Assembly: GCA_032871835.1 (NCBI GenBank)
Contig: CM065303.1
Span: 59,620,597 to 59,684,596 of the forward strand
From: Dipteronia dyeriana
Lineage: Eukaryota > Streptophyta > Magnoliopsida > Sapindales > Sapindaceae
DNA length: 64,000 nucleotides
Reading direction: 5' to 3'
This document shows, in pieces, positions 35,720 to 47,900 of this stretch (position 1 is the stretch's first letter; each line of letters opens with the position of its first letter). The translations under genes were made by a program, and so were the position numbers. Below the pieces are notes generated by a model. The model did no database searches and was not told the DNA's origin. It was given only the letters and a program-made list of their open reading frames with translations.

Positions 35720-37943
35720 GTATGCTGCTCATTCTATTGATCTAATACTTGAGAAAATCGGGTCTCTACCTCAACACGAAAATGCATTGAAGAAAGTGAA
35801 GAAGGTATAACTCATTACATAAATGCTCTAATATTAAGTATAAATCATTAAAATGGGTTAATGACTTAATGTTTTATGCTTGAGTTGTCGTAGGTGAGTA
35901 ACTTCATATACAATCATGGATGAGTGTTAGCTTTGATGAGGAAGCACACAAAAAAGAGTTGATTTGTGTCACTCCTACACGATTTGCTATTGCATACTTG
36001 ACATTAGATAGAATGTTAAGTCTGAAGCAACATTTGGAGAAAATGTTTACTTCTAAGGAATGTGATGACTGTAGTTGGGAAAAAATGGTCGAGGGAAAGG
36101 AAATCAAGAGGATTATATTGAGGGACAACAGTTTTTGGAGTAACATGCCTTATGCATTAAAGAAAACTAAACCGATTGTAAGTGTGTTGAGGATGACAGA
36201 TTCTGAAAAAATGCCCAGAATGGGGGTTCATTTATAGTGCCATGATAAGTCTAAGGAGGAGATAACCGTAAATTTTGGAAATTAGGTAGGAGCTTACAAG
36301 GAGATATGGAAAATAATTGATGATAAGTTGGAGTTTCAATTGCACCGGGATTTGCACGCTGCTGCGTACTACCTGAATCCTCAATTTCAATATTCAGATA
36401 ATTTTTCCACTCATCAAGAGATAAAGATCAGGTTTATGGTGTGCATGGAAAAAATTATTCATAATGAAGGGGACAGATTACAGGCTAATATCCAACTTCA
36501 GCTCTTTTAGAATAAGAAAGGGTTATTTGGCTATGGACGTCAACAAACTGTCATCGACAAACTTAGCCCGGATATGTAAAGTTATTGCTTAAATTTATCA
36601 ATTTCTCTATGAAATTTATAGTAATGTCATTACTAATCAATGTTTATTATTCTCATTGCAGTCGATTGGTGGACTATAACTTATGAGTTTTGCTGTGAAG
36701 GTTTTAAGTCTCACTTGCCCATCCTCGGCTTGTGGGAAGAATTAGAGTACATTTAATTTGGTATGAGTTTACTTAGAATTTTAAATACTATATTAAATTT
36801 AATTTAGTATTCCTTAATTAACAATTTCTTACAAAAAAATTGTAGATTCATACAAAGAAGAGGAATCGATTGAAGACGAAGAAGTTGAATTCCTTGGTGT
36901 ACATAATGTACACTAAAAGGTTGCATCACAAATTCATTAAGAGACAAGCACTGAAGGATGATATGGATCTATTGGTTAGTGAAGATGTGCCTTCAGATGA
37001 TGAGTGGTTGGTTGTGGAAGATATGCCATCTGCGGATGTGGACATGAGTCAACCAAGTGGAAGCCAACAAGTTTCTTCAAAGAGAAAGAGAAATAGAAAT
37101 ACAAGTAAGTAATTCTCCAATTAAATTTAATAATTTTACTTAGATAGAAATATAGAATGATATATTTAATTATAATATTACTTTATATTTTTTGGTAGAC
37201 AAAGGAAAGGTTTTGCAACCGGTGGATGAAGAATATGAGTGGGAGGACATTTGAAACCAAAACGACTCTCCAGTAACTTCAGATGATGACGATGGAGGAG
37301 CTTACCCTTGTGATCCCCATTTCAAGCCACTTGACACTAATGATAGCTTATGAGATTCATTGGATATATAGCAGTCATTTCTTGTTAGGATGATGTTGTT
37401 TTTAGTACTGTTTTATTTGTTTGAGAATTTTTGTGTTTATATTGTTGAATATAACTTATTTATGAATTTTATAGAATATTTTCTACTTTATTAATTTTTT
37501 ATAATTTTTTTTTAGATTATAATTTTTCCCCTTTTTCGGCAAAGGCGGCGGCCTCGCGGATGCCTTCCCGCCTCACATCGCCTTTCGAATTCTAAAACTA
37601 TGTATATAACCATCAAGTCTCACATCAATATATGCATAAACAAGCAATTACATGCACAATCTTCACAATCGCCACAGTGGTCATATTATATAATGCTAGC
37701 CAACATGTAATTCCACTTTCTCAATGCATCTAATTTCAGTTCCTTAATTTCTCTTTTATCCCCCTGCCAACACAATTTTTCATCTCCTAAAAGTTTCCAT
37801 ATGCTACAAAAAGTCTAATATCCCCCTGCAAATACAATTTTTCATCTCCTAAAATTCAATATGTATGCTACAAAAGGCAATGGCTCATCGAGTTTTATCC
37901 TAAAAAGGAAATGACAACATAACACAAAAATGCAATTGGATGC

Positions 37944-37997
37944 GGGACGTGCATACATGAGACATTGGATGGGACGTGCATACATGAGACATTGGAT
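37944..37997. repeat. Exact 27-bp tandem duplication
   Basis: A unit starting GGGACGTGCATACATGAGAC occurs twice in a row without change. Confidence 0.95.
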
Positions 37998-38630
37998 CCA
38001 TATACTATATCTGACCACTTCAAAAAACATGTTTAGTTGTTTTGTGTTAGTTTTCATTATATAATTAACCATATTAGACGCAAAACCAAAAAAGAAATGA
38101 GCAACCTTTCGAAATGACATCACACTGCAATAAAAACAAAGTCAATCTATTGAACTTTAATTTCCAGTAAAACTCCTCAAAACTGACCAATAAATAAACA
38201 TTAAAAGCGACCCCTTGAAAAAAAAAACCCTCTTAGATTCGTATGCTAATTATTCAATTCAACAATTGCTAAAATCACCCCTTTGAAAAAATATAGAGAA
38301 ATAACATACCAGTGAAGTACAATCAAAAAGCCATACACAAGTTTAAACATTCAAATAAACTCACTTTGAGAAAGTCAAAGAAAAAGGGGAAAGCTAAATT
38401 GAACCAAAGCAGTAGAAACGAATAGATACAAAACAAAGAAAACTGTAGAAACTAGTTATGTGCATTTAAACATTATCACTATAAGCCTATAACAACACAA
38501 AATAAAACAGTAACATAATGTAAAAGGGAGGGAGAGGGAGGGAGAGGGAGAACTAGAGGCTTCTTCACACTAATTACCTTGAAGATCGACTAGGTTGGAG
38601 AAGGTTGAACTCTTGCATTCTTAGGAGATG

Positions 38631-38762
38631 ACTGCTCTGTTTCTTTTTCATATTGCAAGTGTCTTTGTTGGGTTTTAGGATTTCGATTGGGTTTTGACTG
38701 CTCTGTTTCTTCTTCAGATTTCAAGTGTCTTTGTTGGGTTTTAGGATTTCAATTGGGTTTTG
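38631..38762. repeat. 66-bp tandem duplication
   Basis: The unit begins ACTGCTCTGTTTCTT and contains AAGTGTCTTTGTTGGG; two copies differ at a few bases. Confidence 0.9.
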
Positions 38763-39851
38763 GCTGCAAGCGTTTTTTCTTCATATTCAGGGTCTTTTTC
38801 TTGGTTAGGGATTCCGATTCTTTTTCTTGGTTTAAGGGGTTCTATTTTAGGGTTTAGACCGTTGGTGGGAAATAGGAAATAGGAAATATGGGGGAATAAG
38901 TGATGAAGGGTAAATGGGTAAAATTTAATTAAATAAAATAAATGATAGAAAAGAGTGGTGCTATTAGCACCCCCACTGCTGAACTATTCATGCCTCACTT
39001 TTTTAAATTTTAATTTAATTATATAAAATTATTTAGTTTTATTATTATTTTTTTGATTTATTTTCAAGACTACCTTTTTACTTATTTTTTAAACTTAATA
39101 CACTCCATTTCATTTTCAAAAAAAAATAAAAATACACATCATCTATAATCTGTATATATAGTTTTCTCATATCCATTCGCATGACTTGTTTTTTCTTCTT
39201 ATTTCATGGTAAAATCATCTTTATTAAATGTGATTTCTTTTCTGCAGTCGATTGAATTGTTGATGGTAGATTGTGAATGTGGTATTAATTGTCTGGATTT
39301 TTTTTTAAACGATTGAGTTAGAGTTTTGACGTGGTTTCGTTTTGTCAAAGATTAAGTTTCTTGGTTGCGATTCTTAGTGCGATTTCGTTGTTTTTTTTGT
39401 TGTAAATAACATTATAGTAACTTTGGAAGATCCAAAATAAAATTAACAAATGAATTGATACAAATTACAGTATACCGGAAGATATGACAGAAAAAAAACG
39501 AGAGAAAAAAAAAGTAGCAAACGTGGATATGGAATTTGTAAAGAAAAATAAAACAAAAATGTATATGAAACAATAAAATCAATAAATACTAAATACGGTA
39601 AACATAAGATCAAAATCTAAAAGAAAATATAAACAAAAATATTAATAAATCAATAAATACTAAATATAGAAAATATTATATTGAGATTAGAAAGAAAATA
39701 TAAACAAAATAGTAAACATTAAGTGATTTGAAATAATCTATATTGTTAAAGCTTTTGTCACTGAGGTTTTGAAATAAGAAAAAAAGAAAAGTGAGGTTTT
39801 TTAGTTTTACTTTGTACAATTTTTTTTTAAATAAAAATTGTATGTCTCTTT

Positions 39852-40970
39852 GGGCATGTTTGGTGCGTGAGATTGAATTTGACTATTTTATATGATTGAA
39901 TTGGATTAAGATGAGACTGGAGATTGGATTGGATTGGACTGGACTGGATTATATTGGATTGGACTAAATTAATACTATAATGTGTTTGTAAAAATATAAG
40001 ACTGAACTGAATTAATACTATATTTTATTTGATGAAACATGTGATTGGACTAAATATAATAATATTTTTAAAAGCAAAATATAATTTAATTTGATAATTG
40101 AAATAATTTATTTCGATAAACCCAGATCCTAAAATTTGATAAACCCAGATAATTTTGGTCATCCTTGGCAAATCGTTGATTAAAATAAAAACAGTTGAAA
40201 TACAAACTGCAATATATAATTTAGTCCACAACAATGATCTTTTTTTACATGGTCCACAAATAAAAACCGGAACAACTCAGGTTCACTATCTAATCCGCTC
40301 CTTAAAATGATAAAACTGCTTAAAGGAAAAACACAACATGATCTTCAAATTTCTTCTTCTGCTAAAACTAGTCAATGCCACTCTCAACATCACCCAGATC
40401 ATCTCTTCATCAATAAATCTAAATCCAAAAATTAGTTCGATGAAATAAACCCAGATCCAAAAAAAATTCACCAATCCAGATCCAAACACATATCCTTCAA
40501 CAATTTAACAAACCCAGATCCTCTCTAGCCAAATCATTATGAATCAACACATTCAAATCCTCCACTCAAACACAAATTGAACTTCACAAAACGTAGAAAA
40601 AATAGATTGGCGATTTCATAAAAAGCAGAAACAAATATGAAAGAAAAAAAATTGAAGTTGAAGATCATTCGAAATTTGATGAAAGAGCATAGCACTGTTG
40701 GTACTTTTGAAAGATAAAGGAAAGAAAGAGAGACAGAGATTGGTGGAATTGTGGGGTTGGCGATATAAAATTGATAAATAAATTAATTACGGTGGATCCA
40801 TATACAAATAGTTCTGGGACTAATAATAACGAGGGTTGAGGTGGTATTATTTTATCCCATATGTATATGACTATTTATCTTTTGGGATTGATAACCCCTT
40901 CTCTTAACACGGAGCCAGACGGACTACGAATATTCGGTTCTAGTCCAATCTAGTGCGCTAACAGATCCTT
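39852..40970. mobile_element. MITE-like element with imperfect inverted ends
   Basis: The left end GGGCATGTTTGGTGCGTGAG and the right end read in reverse, AGGATCTGTTAGCGCACTAG, match imperfectly and both continue into ATTGGA-type words. The left side has repeated GGATTGGACTGGACTGG; the interior has several copies of AAACCCAGATCC. No transposase is found. A target duplication could not be fixed, so the ends are approximate. Confidence 0.5.
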
Positions 40971-41919
40971 TAAGTAATTTTATAAAATAAAAATAAAAAT
41001 AATAAATAATTTAAAAAATAATATATAAATAGTTCAGCGGTAGATATATTAATAACACCGATAGATAAAAAATCCGTTAGATAAAAAATCCCTTTAAAAA
41101 GCACTCCGGTAACTTTGTCTTTTTTAGGAAATTTTTAATGTGGACAATTTTACTCGTTCAAACCTAAGAAAAGCTATTTTCTTATATTTCCACAAAAATT
41201 AAAGCAAAGATACTTTATACATTTGAAATCTATAAAATAGTTCATCGTATCTTGGCTATCAGCATAATCGGTCCTGAGGGGGGGTCAGCATGGGCGTCTG
41301 CCCAGGACCCAAGAAAAAAAGGTTCAAAAAGGAGTCTAAGTTTTTATATTTAGTGCTGAATTGAATGATTTTGATTTAGGATAAAAGGGTTCCAAATGTT
41401 TTTTTTATATGCCTAAACATTAAAAATAATAATAATAATAACAATAAATGGTCTAATTATATGAATTAAGATCTCATATCTAGGTAATTAAAGTTTCTTT
41501 TTCTTTTTGATTCAATTTTAATTTTTTTTTAGTTATGTGTTATGTACCATATATGCTCGGTCTCTCATAAGGGGTACATCTTTTAGATTTACTCATGAGC
41601 CTTTGAAAAGTAATGACCGGCTCTGCTATTAGTAATATATGAAAAAAATATATATTTCTTTCTTTACTGATTTTTTTTTGATTAAGTATATATTCTTAGA
41701 TATACATAGATTTGGTTAATTTCTAATCTTTAGATTTGTATAAAATTAAGAATTTTAAAATTAAAAAGAAATTAAAATAGAAAAAATAAAACTGTCTATT
41801 AACAATACATTTGCAGATTTGCTGTATTGTAGATAAACCTTGTTTCAAAGTGTATTCCCAAATTATCCTCTTAAACTCACCCTGAGGCCTCAACTCATCT
41901 CCAGTTTGGCAGCAACACG
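40971..41919. other. Region upstream of ARC3
   Basis: This holds the presumed ARC3 promoter, but no convincing TATA box is seen before 41920. A possible small insertion lies at about 41262-41632: CGGTCCTGAGGGGGGGTCAG on the left and GACCGGCTCTG on the right resemble the ends of plant elements that begin AGAGCCGGCCCTGAGG. The match is weak. Confidence 0.4.
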
Positions 41920-44900
41920 ATGTCCATTTCAATGGAACTTCCCGTTTTCACGAGTTTTCATTCGGCGTCTTTCAAACGCGTCTGCTATAACTCCTTCGTT
42001 TGTTTTGGTCAAAAGCTGAAGTCTAATTCGAAGCCATTTCTTCGAATTACAACAATGAGTAGTAGGCGTCAAAGTGATTCCAAGTGTGTGGAAGTCATCG
42101 GCATTGGTAGTAGAACGGACGCCGTCCTCGACTTCTGCTTCGATTCGCCTCTCTACTCCTCTTCGCTGCGCTTCTGGTACGCTTCCTCCTTAAATATTCT
42201 CATATTACCTACCTTAACTGAGATTTCCGCAGAATCGTATATAGTGAAATTATGTTGCCTTTTGTTTGAATTTTTTATTTCTTTTTGTTGTTTGTTTGTA
42301 TGGACAATGTGCTCTAATGGATTTGATGCAAATTTGTCCCACAGTCGAAGGTCTCTCAAAGTTGTTTTTGTTCCAATTCTTTATAATAACCTTTTTCTCT
42401 TGGCAGGAATATTCACATGAAAGATTCATCGAATGCGCAATTACAACAAAGGTTCCTTGGAAAAGGTTTTGTTCTGTCCTCTGGACATCTTGTGTTTCCT
42501 GTCATACCTCCATCACTTTGTATTTTGTATTATATATGATATAAAGATAATTTATTAGTTATTTAATTTTGTAGATTTGACTACAGGGATCGTCGAAGTT
42601 CCACAACTCCTACAGTCATGTTCAAAGGCTATTGTCCTTGTTTGTACATTCTTTAACCGTTCCTCTATTACTTGTTTTGCTATTTATTTACTTTTTGTTC
42701 ATTACAAATGGTATTTTTGGACATTCATTAAAATTGGTATGTATCTCATAAACCCATTACAAATGATATTTCATTTCATCTAGATACTCCGTGCAATTGC
42801 GATGATGTAAAAAAACGTTTACAGCTAAAATCATAACATGATTTTATCTACTTGTGTGAGTTAAAAAAAAAATAGATATCAGGTAACTGGATGCAGAATT
42901 TGTATCAAATATTGGTTTTTTTTAGATACAGTGATATGAAAAGTATACAGAACATACAGAATTGTCTTATGTAGTTTGGAAAACGTATGATACTTTTTGA
43001 ATATTTCTTAGAGACGTACTGGATACTGGATTATTCTATCAAGATATAACCTCATTGTTGTATTAGAATATGAACCTTGTTTTAGGAAACATTAAATATA
43101 TGAGAAGTTTTTAACACTCATGGAAAGAACAACAGACTTGCATAAATTAGCTAGTACACACTTTGGAGGAAGGATAGTTCTGGCTGGTGTTTGTTTTTGA
43201 TAGGAAGAGACAATTCTTAATGGTTCCAACTTCCAACTAACAAGCATAAGGATTATTGCTTGTGTGTCTTAGTTCAATTTTCAAAATGGTTGTTTTGGAT
43301 GTCTTCTTGAAGTTTTATATGATAGGCATAGCTTATAACTGCCAAATGTTAGGTTGAGGAAGTTGATAGTAATAACATATGAATTAAGAGTAATGTATGG
43401 AATATTTGGAAGGTTTCTTGCTCTGTTAGTGGTGGTCTGGTTAAAGATGTGTTATTATTGTATCATTTTGCAACAAGACAATTCTTTATAAGGTGCAGGG
43501 ATGGAAGATGTTTCTTGGATTTCATGTGTAATTCGAAAGTTTCTTTAATAGATCTATCAGGGGTCATTGACTTCAATGTTTTAAAAATCAGCCGAGGTGG
43601 CCCCCTTGAGGCAAGCCTTAATTCTCCATGGCCGTCCACCACCTTGAGGCTATAGTCTTAAATTCTTTCAAACCCTCAACCCGCCTCATGCTTTGTAAAA
43701 CATTGATTGAATTTATTTTGGAAGCATTTAGAAGCGTTATTTATTTATTTGTTAAAAACATTCAAAACTCAAAAGCATTATAAAGTCAGCCCGAGAAGGG
43801 AAAATTTGATCCAACTGAAAAGCAAAATCTAAGAGGAGTCTATTTAATTATGAAATCTTAAACTTTCTTCTAAAAAAAAAATCTTGTGGTCAATATGAGA
43901 TCTATAGAGGTTAAACTATTACAAAACAGTTCAATACTAACTCAAGTTAGCCTCAAGAGAAAACTAGTTGGGGGCAGCTTTGTAAAAAATAATTGTGGTG
44001 GAAAAAATGGACCTACAGCTTAGTATTGAATCAGTCAGCTTTGGGCATTATGGGTAATTTTCCTTTTTGCCTTCTTATTCTCTTTTTTTATCCATATGGC
44101 ATGTAGGGAGTTGGCCAGATATAGTTTTACCTTTTATGGTCATAATTGGTGTCTTAAAGAATTATATATTGATTTATTATCTCAGAGCTTTTTTGGTCTC
44201 ACATTTTGAACAAGGGTGGCATTGGTTGTTCACTGATGATTTCTTTGTCATCCGAGTGATATTTCTCTTGAAGCTTAATTTTGTTTTCTTTTTGGTTTGA
44301 AGGAGGAATCTATATGGATACGTACTAACGTAGATCGATTGGGAAGTGCAAACCTAAAGAATTTGTTAAGCTCTAATGATGTGAAATGTAAACCTCTTTA
44401 TAGGCCTAGGTATCCTCAGAAAATTTTGGGAACTGCCCTTATCCTCATCCATGATTTGTCTGCATGCTACACTTGTTCTTCTTTAGCATCTATATTTTTG
44501 TTCCTTGAAAGCTGTTGTCTTAAATTCAGTGAATATATAGTGTGGGGTATACATCAAGCACATTGCATTTTTTTTTCTTTTTGTGGATTTGGACTGTCCA
44601 TTTCTGTCTGAGGTGGAGTTTCAAGGTGATGTTTAACTTTTTTCTTTTTGGTATTTATTCTATAATTGTGCAGTGCTTTAATCAGTTCTAAGTTGGATAC
44701 CCAAAAATTTAAACCAGTTCTAAGTTAGGATACCCATAAGCTCAAATGGAGATCCGCAACCTCAATAAGCCAAAGAATCTCAACCTTTTGACTCTTTCCT
44801 TAGCATGATTTAGAAGCTGATTCTTTTGGCTAAAAAGGGGATTTACTGCAACAAATATAGTGGAGGTTCTGAATAGTTTTTAGTATTTTGTGTTTCTCAC

Positions 44901-47900
44901 TCTCTCTCACACACATTTTCTTTCTTTTTTTGTCCTTTACATTGTTAGGTTACTTTGACATATACTTTACTTTGTTAAACCACATATATTTTCTTTTATA
45001 GGAGGATATGCATTTTTTCGTCGCATTTCTATGTTTGTATTACCTTTTCACCTACATTGTAGATTCTAGTTGAACAATGACCTCAGTTCATTAGTGCAAA
45101 GGTATAACAACAAAATGTAAGTGCAGCATCACCTCTCATACTGGGAAATTTCTAGATTGGCTGCCCTTACATATATTGTTGGAAAATTGTCTTTTTATAC
45201 AATATATCTACCAAGTCCCCCTTGTCTTCATTTTCTTTTCATTTCTTATATGTCGTTTTTTCAGAATCCTCTGAGGTCAGTGGAATAGGCTATTTCCCTT
45301 CCACTTCCCTAAGTTCTTTAGAATGGTCTTCCCATCTGTTTTCAGTGTGAGGCTATCCCATAAATAACTGGTACTAACATTAAAATGTAATTGAGAGCTC
45401 TTGATCTTGAAATATTTCCTTACAAAGTTGACAAGAAAGTTCAATTTGAATGTAGTTTGCAGAAGTTATATCAATTTGCACTGCCATTAATTAAAAGTTG
45501 TCAATTTATATGCCTATACTGCTGTAATTTGCCGTCTACATGAAATTTACTGGCAACAATCTCCACTTTTGTCTTCTCTAGGTTGCTAGTGCCGGATATG
45601 GTTCAGATCACATTGCAGTGATCAATATTCTCAAAGCAATAAAACTTACCGACAAGTATGCCATTGCTATTATTCTAAAGCCGTTCAGCTTTGAAGGCAG
45701 AAGGCGCCTTGATGAGGTAGGACATGCTCTAAAACTGTGCCATTTCATGCTTCTTTATCATTACAGGAGGGAATGAAAACTGTAGTAAGTACTGCATGAT
45801 AAAATTTATCAAAAGAATTACATCTGAGTTGTTTTATATTTTCCTTGTAATTTGTATATGCAAGACTTCATATACATTAGTGTTATCCCTAGACTATTGA
45901 TTTTAGGTTATTCCATTAATCCATTCATGAGAATGTTGTTTCTACTTTCTAGTATGCATATTGTTGAAATGGTCAATTGCATCATGTTTAAAGATGCATA
46001 TCTTTCTCACGTTTTTGGCAAAGATGCAGTGTTGTGTTTTTTCTCTAACTTTTCATGCTTGCTTCTTTTGTAAGTTGTCTTTTGATGATTTTCCTTTTAT
46101 ACATCTTGTACTTGAGCTTCCAACTACTGACCACTTTTCTTGCAAACATTATGGTAAAAGAAGCATCAATAGACATTTCCGACAGTAGTATCAGAAATCT
46201 TTTATATAGAACGGGTTCTAATCCTCAGGAAGAGCTGCTTCTTACACTCCTGTTTGAGATGTTACAAAAATCTAGTTCATCCATTGCTAACCTCATTTAC
46301 TTGGAAGTCATAAATATTATTATTATTTTCATATCTATTGAGGTGCATCAGTTAGTCCTTCTGTAAAATTTGAAGATTTTGCTCTTACCTTACCTTTTTA
46401 ATGTAGTGAACCCAATTGCAGGTAGAAGATTTGATTGAAAAAATTCAAGAGCATACAAACTTTTGTATTGGTAAGTGTTGTGTCATATCCTTTATCAGTT
46501 AAACATTTTGCAGTCTCGTGAAGAAAATATATTAAAGATGCATTATTTTGACATCATCCTATGGATATTCCTTAAAATTTCAGTTTTCGTTTTATTAATA
46601 GATTGCGTCACCTGTTTAAATGCACTACAATAAGGACCAGTGAAGGTGAGGAATAAGGATTCTCCAATTAACCAACTCTCCTCGCTTCCCCTCACACTTC
46701 TCCAAATCCAATGTTTCTTTACTGTCTTGGCATAACCTAATTAATAACTAGAAGGGAAAGGAAATCGGCCTGCCTCATTATGAATTGACAACTTATAGGA
46801 AGACGAGCAACGGTTTCTGCATCTCAATTGCACATGTAGCTCCTATGGATCACTATTTTTTACTTGGTCCAGTTTATTCATTAGTTGGATCATATATCTC
46901 AACCTGTGTGATTTTGATATTGTCCTCAAGTATAGACATTCTTGATCAAAGAATTCTTGACTATAATGTGTCATTCTGTTTAAATAATCAAGTATTTGTT
47001 GAGATAAATAAATTTTCCATCTTTCCAAGAATCCTTGTTTCGTAGGTTAAAATACCACCTTTCTCTTAGCTAGGTGCTCAATCCGGTGGTGCAGCCTTCT
47101 GTTTGGGTGTAAAAGGCTCTTTGGTGTTGAATGTCCCACTCTGTCTGTTCCTGAATGATTCATGAGATATTCAGTCACTGTTTTTTATGGTGTAGGTTTC
47201 GCTTAGAATTCAAATACTCGTGCTTTCAGTTACAGCACACCAGGGATTATTTTGAGTTACATGGGTTTAGTCATTCCTAAGCTGAGTTTTGAATTGATTT
47301 AGACATGAGAGGAACATCAAACATGAAATTATTGGCATCAGTCTTCTGTTTTCCCTTTTGACTTTAGTATTATAAAAATGTCATCTCTTTTGTTTCTTTA
47401 TCTATTGCTACTAATTGACTTGATAAGCTTAAAGTGGCACACTTTGTTGTTCCTTGTCAATGACAGATATTGAGACTGACAGATTACTTGAAAAGGATTT
47501 CGTTACTCTAGATGAGGCTTTAAAAACTGCAAATAATGCCGTTTTGTTGGCTATAAGTGCCGTCTCTGTTCTTGTATCAGTAAGTATACTTTTTCTCTTA
47601 CCTAATTAGCTTTTAATTTTTTTTGTGAGCTTGCTCACTTGTTAATATCTGGGACATTACAGGATATGCACACAAAACTTATTGATGTATTGCATAATAA
47701 TGTGAAAGAACTCGAAGCCACAGAAGTTATCAAAGTAAGTTCCCTTTTCTACCCAGGTCGGGTGCAAATGGTGAAGATCATAAATTTTTTGAACTTTTCA
47801 TGTACACTTTTTGAACCAGTCTGTTATTTATGATTTCCATAATTAGTTACCTTGTGGTAGCAAAAGGTTCTCATTGATCTTGATAGACGCAGATGAAAAC

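Larger units (their letters stand above)
32503..37353 (+). pseudogene. hAT transposase with BED, DUF659 and dimerisation domains, broken
   Basis: The gene is spread over several pieces. A BED-like start (LAWKYGVEAEIDGRKGCKYL, then GVYRMKEHLAGIHG after a one-base frame change) lies at 32520-32735. DUF659 follows with MSDGWKDMRGRQLITFLIN and QVVTNNASNYKKTCEMLM (33150-33410). Past the inserted LTR come AAHSIDLILEKIGSLPQHEN (35722 on), then TPTRFAIAYLTLDRML (about 35970) and LHRDLHAAAYYLNPQF (about 36340). A hAT dimerisation end with IHTKKRNRLKTKKLN follows at 36850, and then an acidic tail. Several in-frame stops and lost splice signals make it inactive. One cysteine of the BED finger is also replaced by tyrosine. 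Confidence 0.85.
31610..37602 (+). mobile_element. Complete but decayed hAT element with 8-bp target duplication
   Basis: The left end CATAGTTTTAAAATTCGAA and the right end read in reverse, CATAGTTTTAGAATTCGAA, are inverted repeats. The 8 bases TATATAAC lie directly outside both ends (31602-31609 and 37603-37610), as expected for hAT. GC-rich stretches follow both ends inward. The interior carries a decayed transposase on the plus strand and a nested LTR of 2.3 kb. Confidence 0.9.
37611..39851. other. Intergenic region with short duplications, no gene recognised
   Basis: No coding region with known motifs is seen. It holds an exact 27-bp tandem duplication (37944-37997), a GGGAGGGAGA run (38527-38550) and a 66-bp tandem duplication (38631-38762). 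The rest is AT-rich sequence. Confidence 0.6.
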
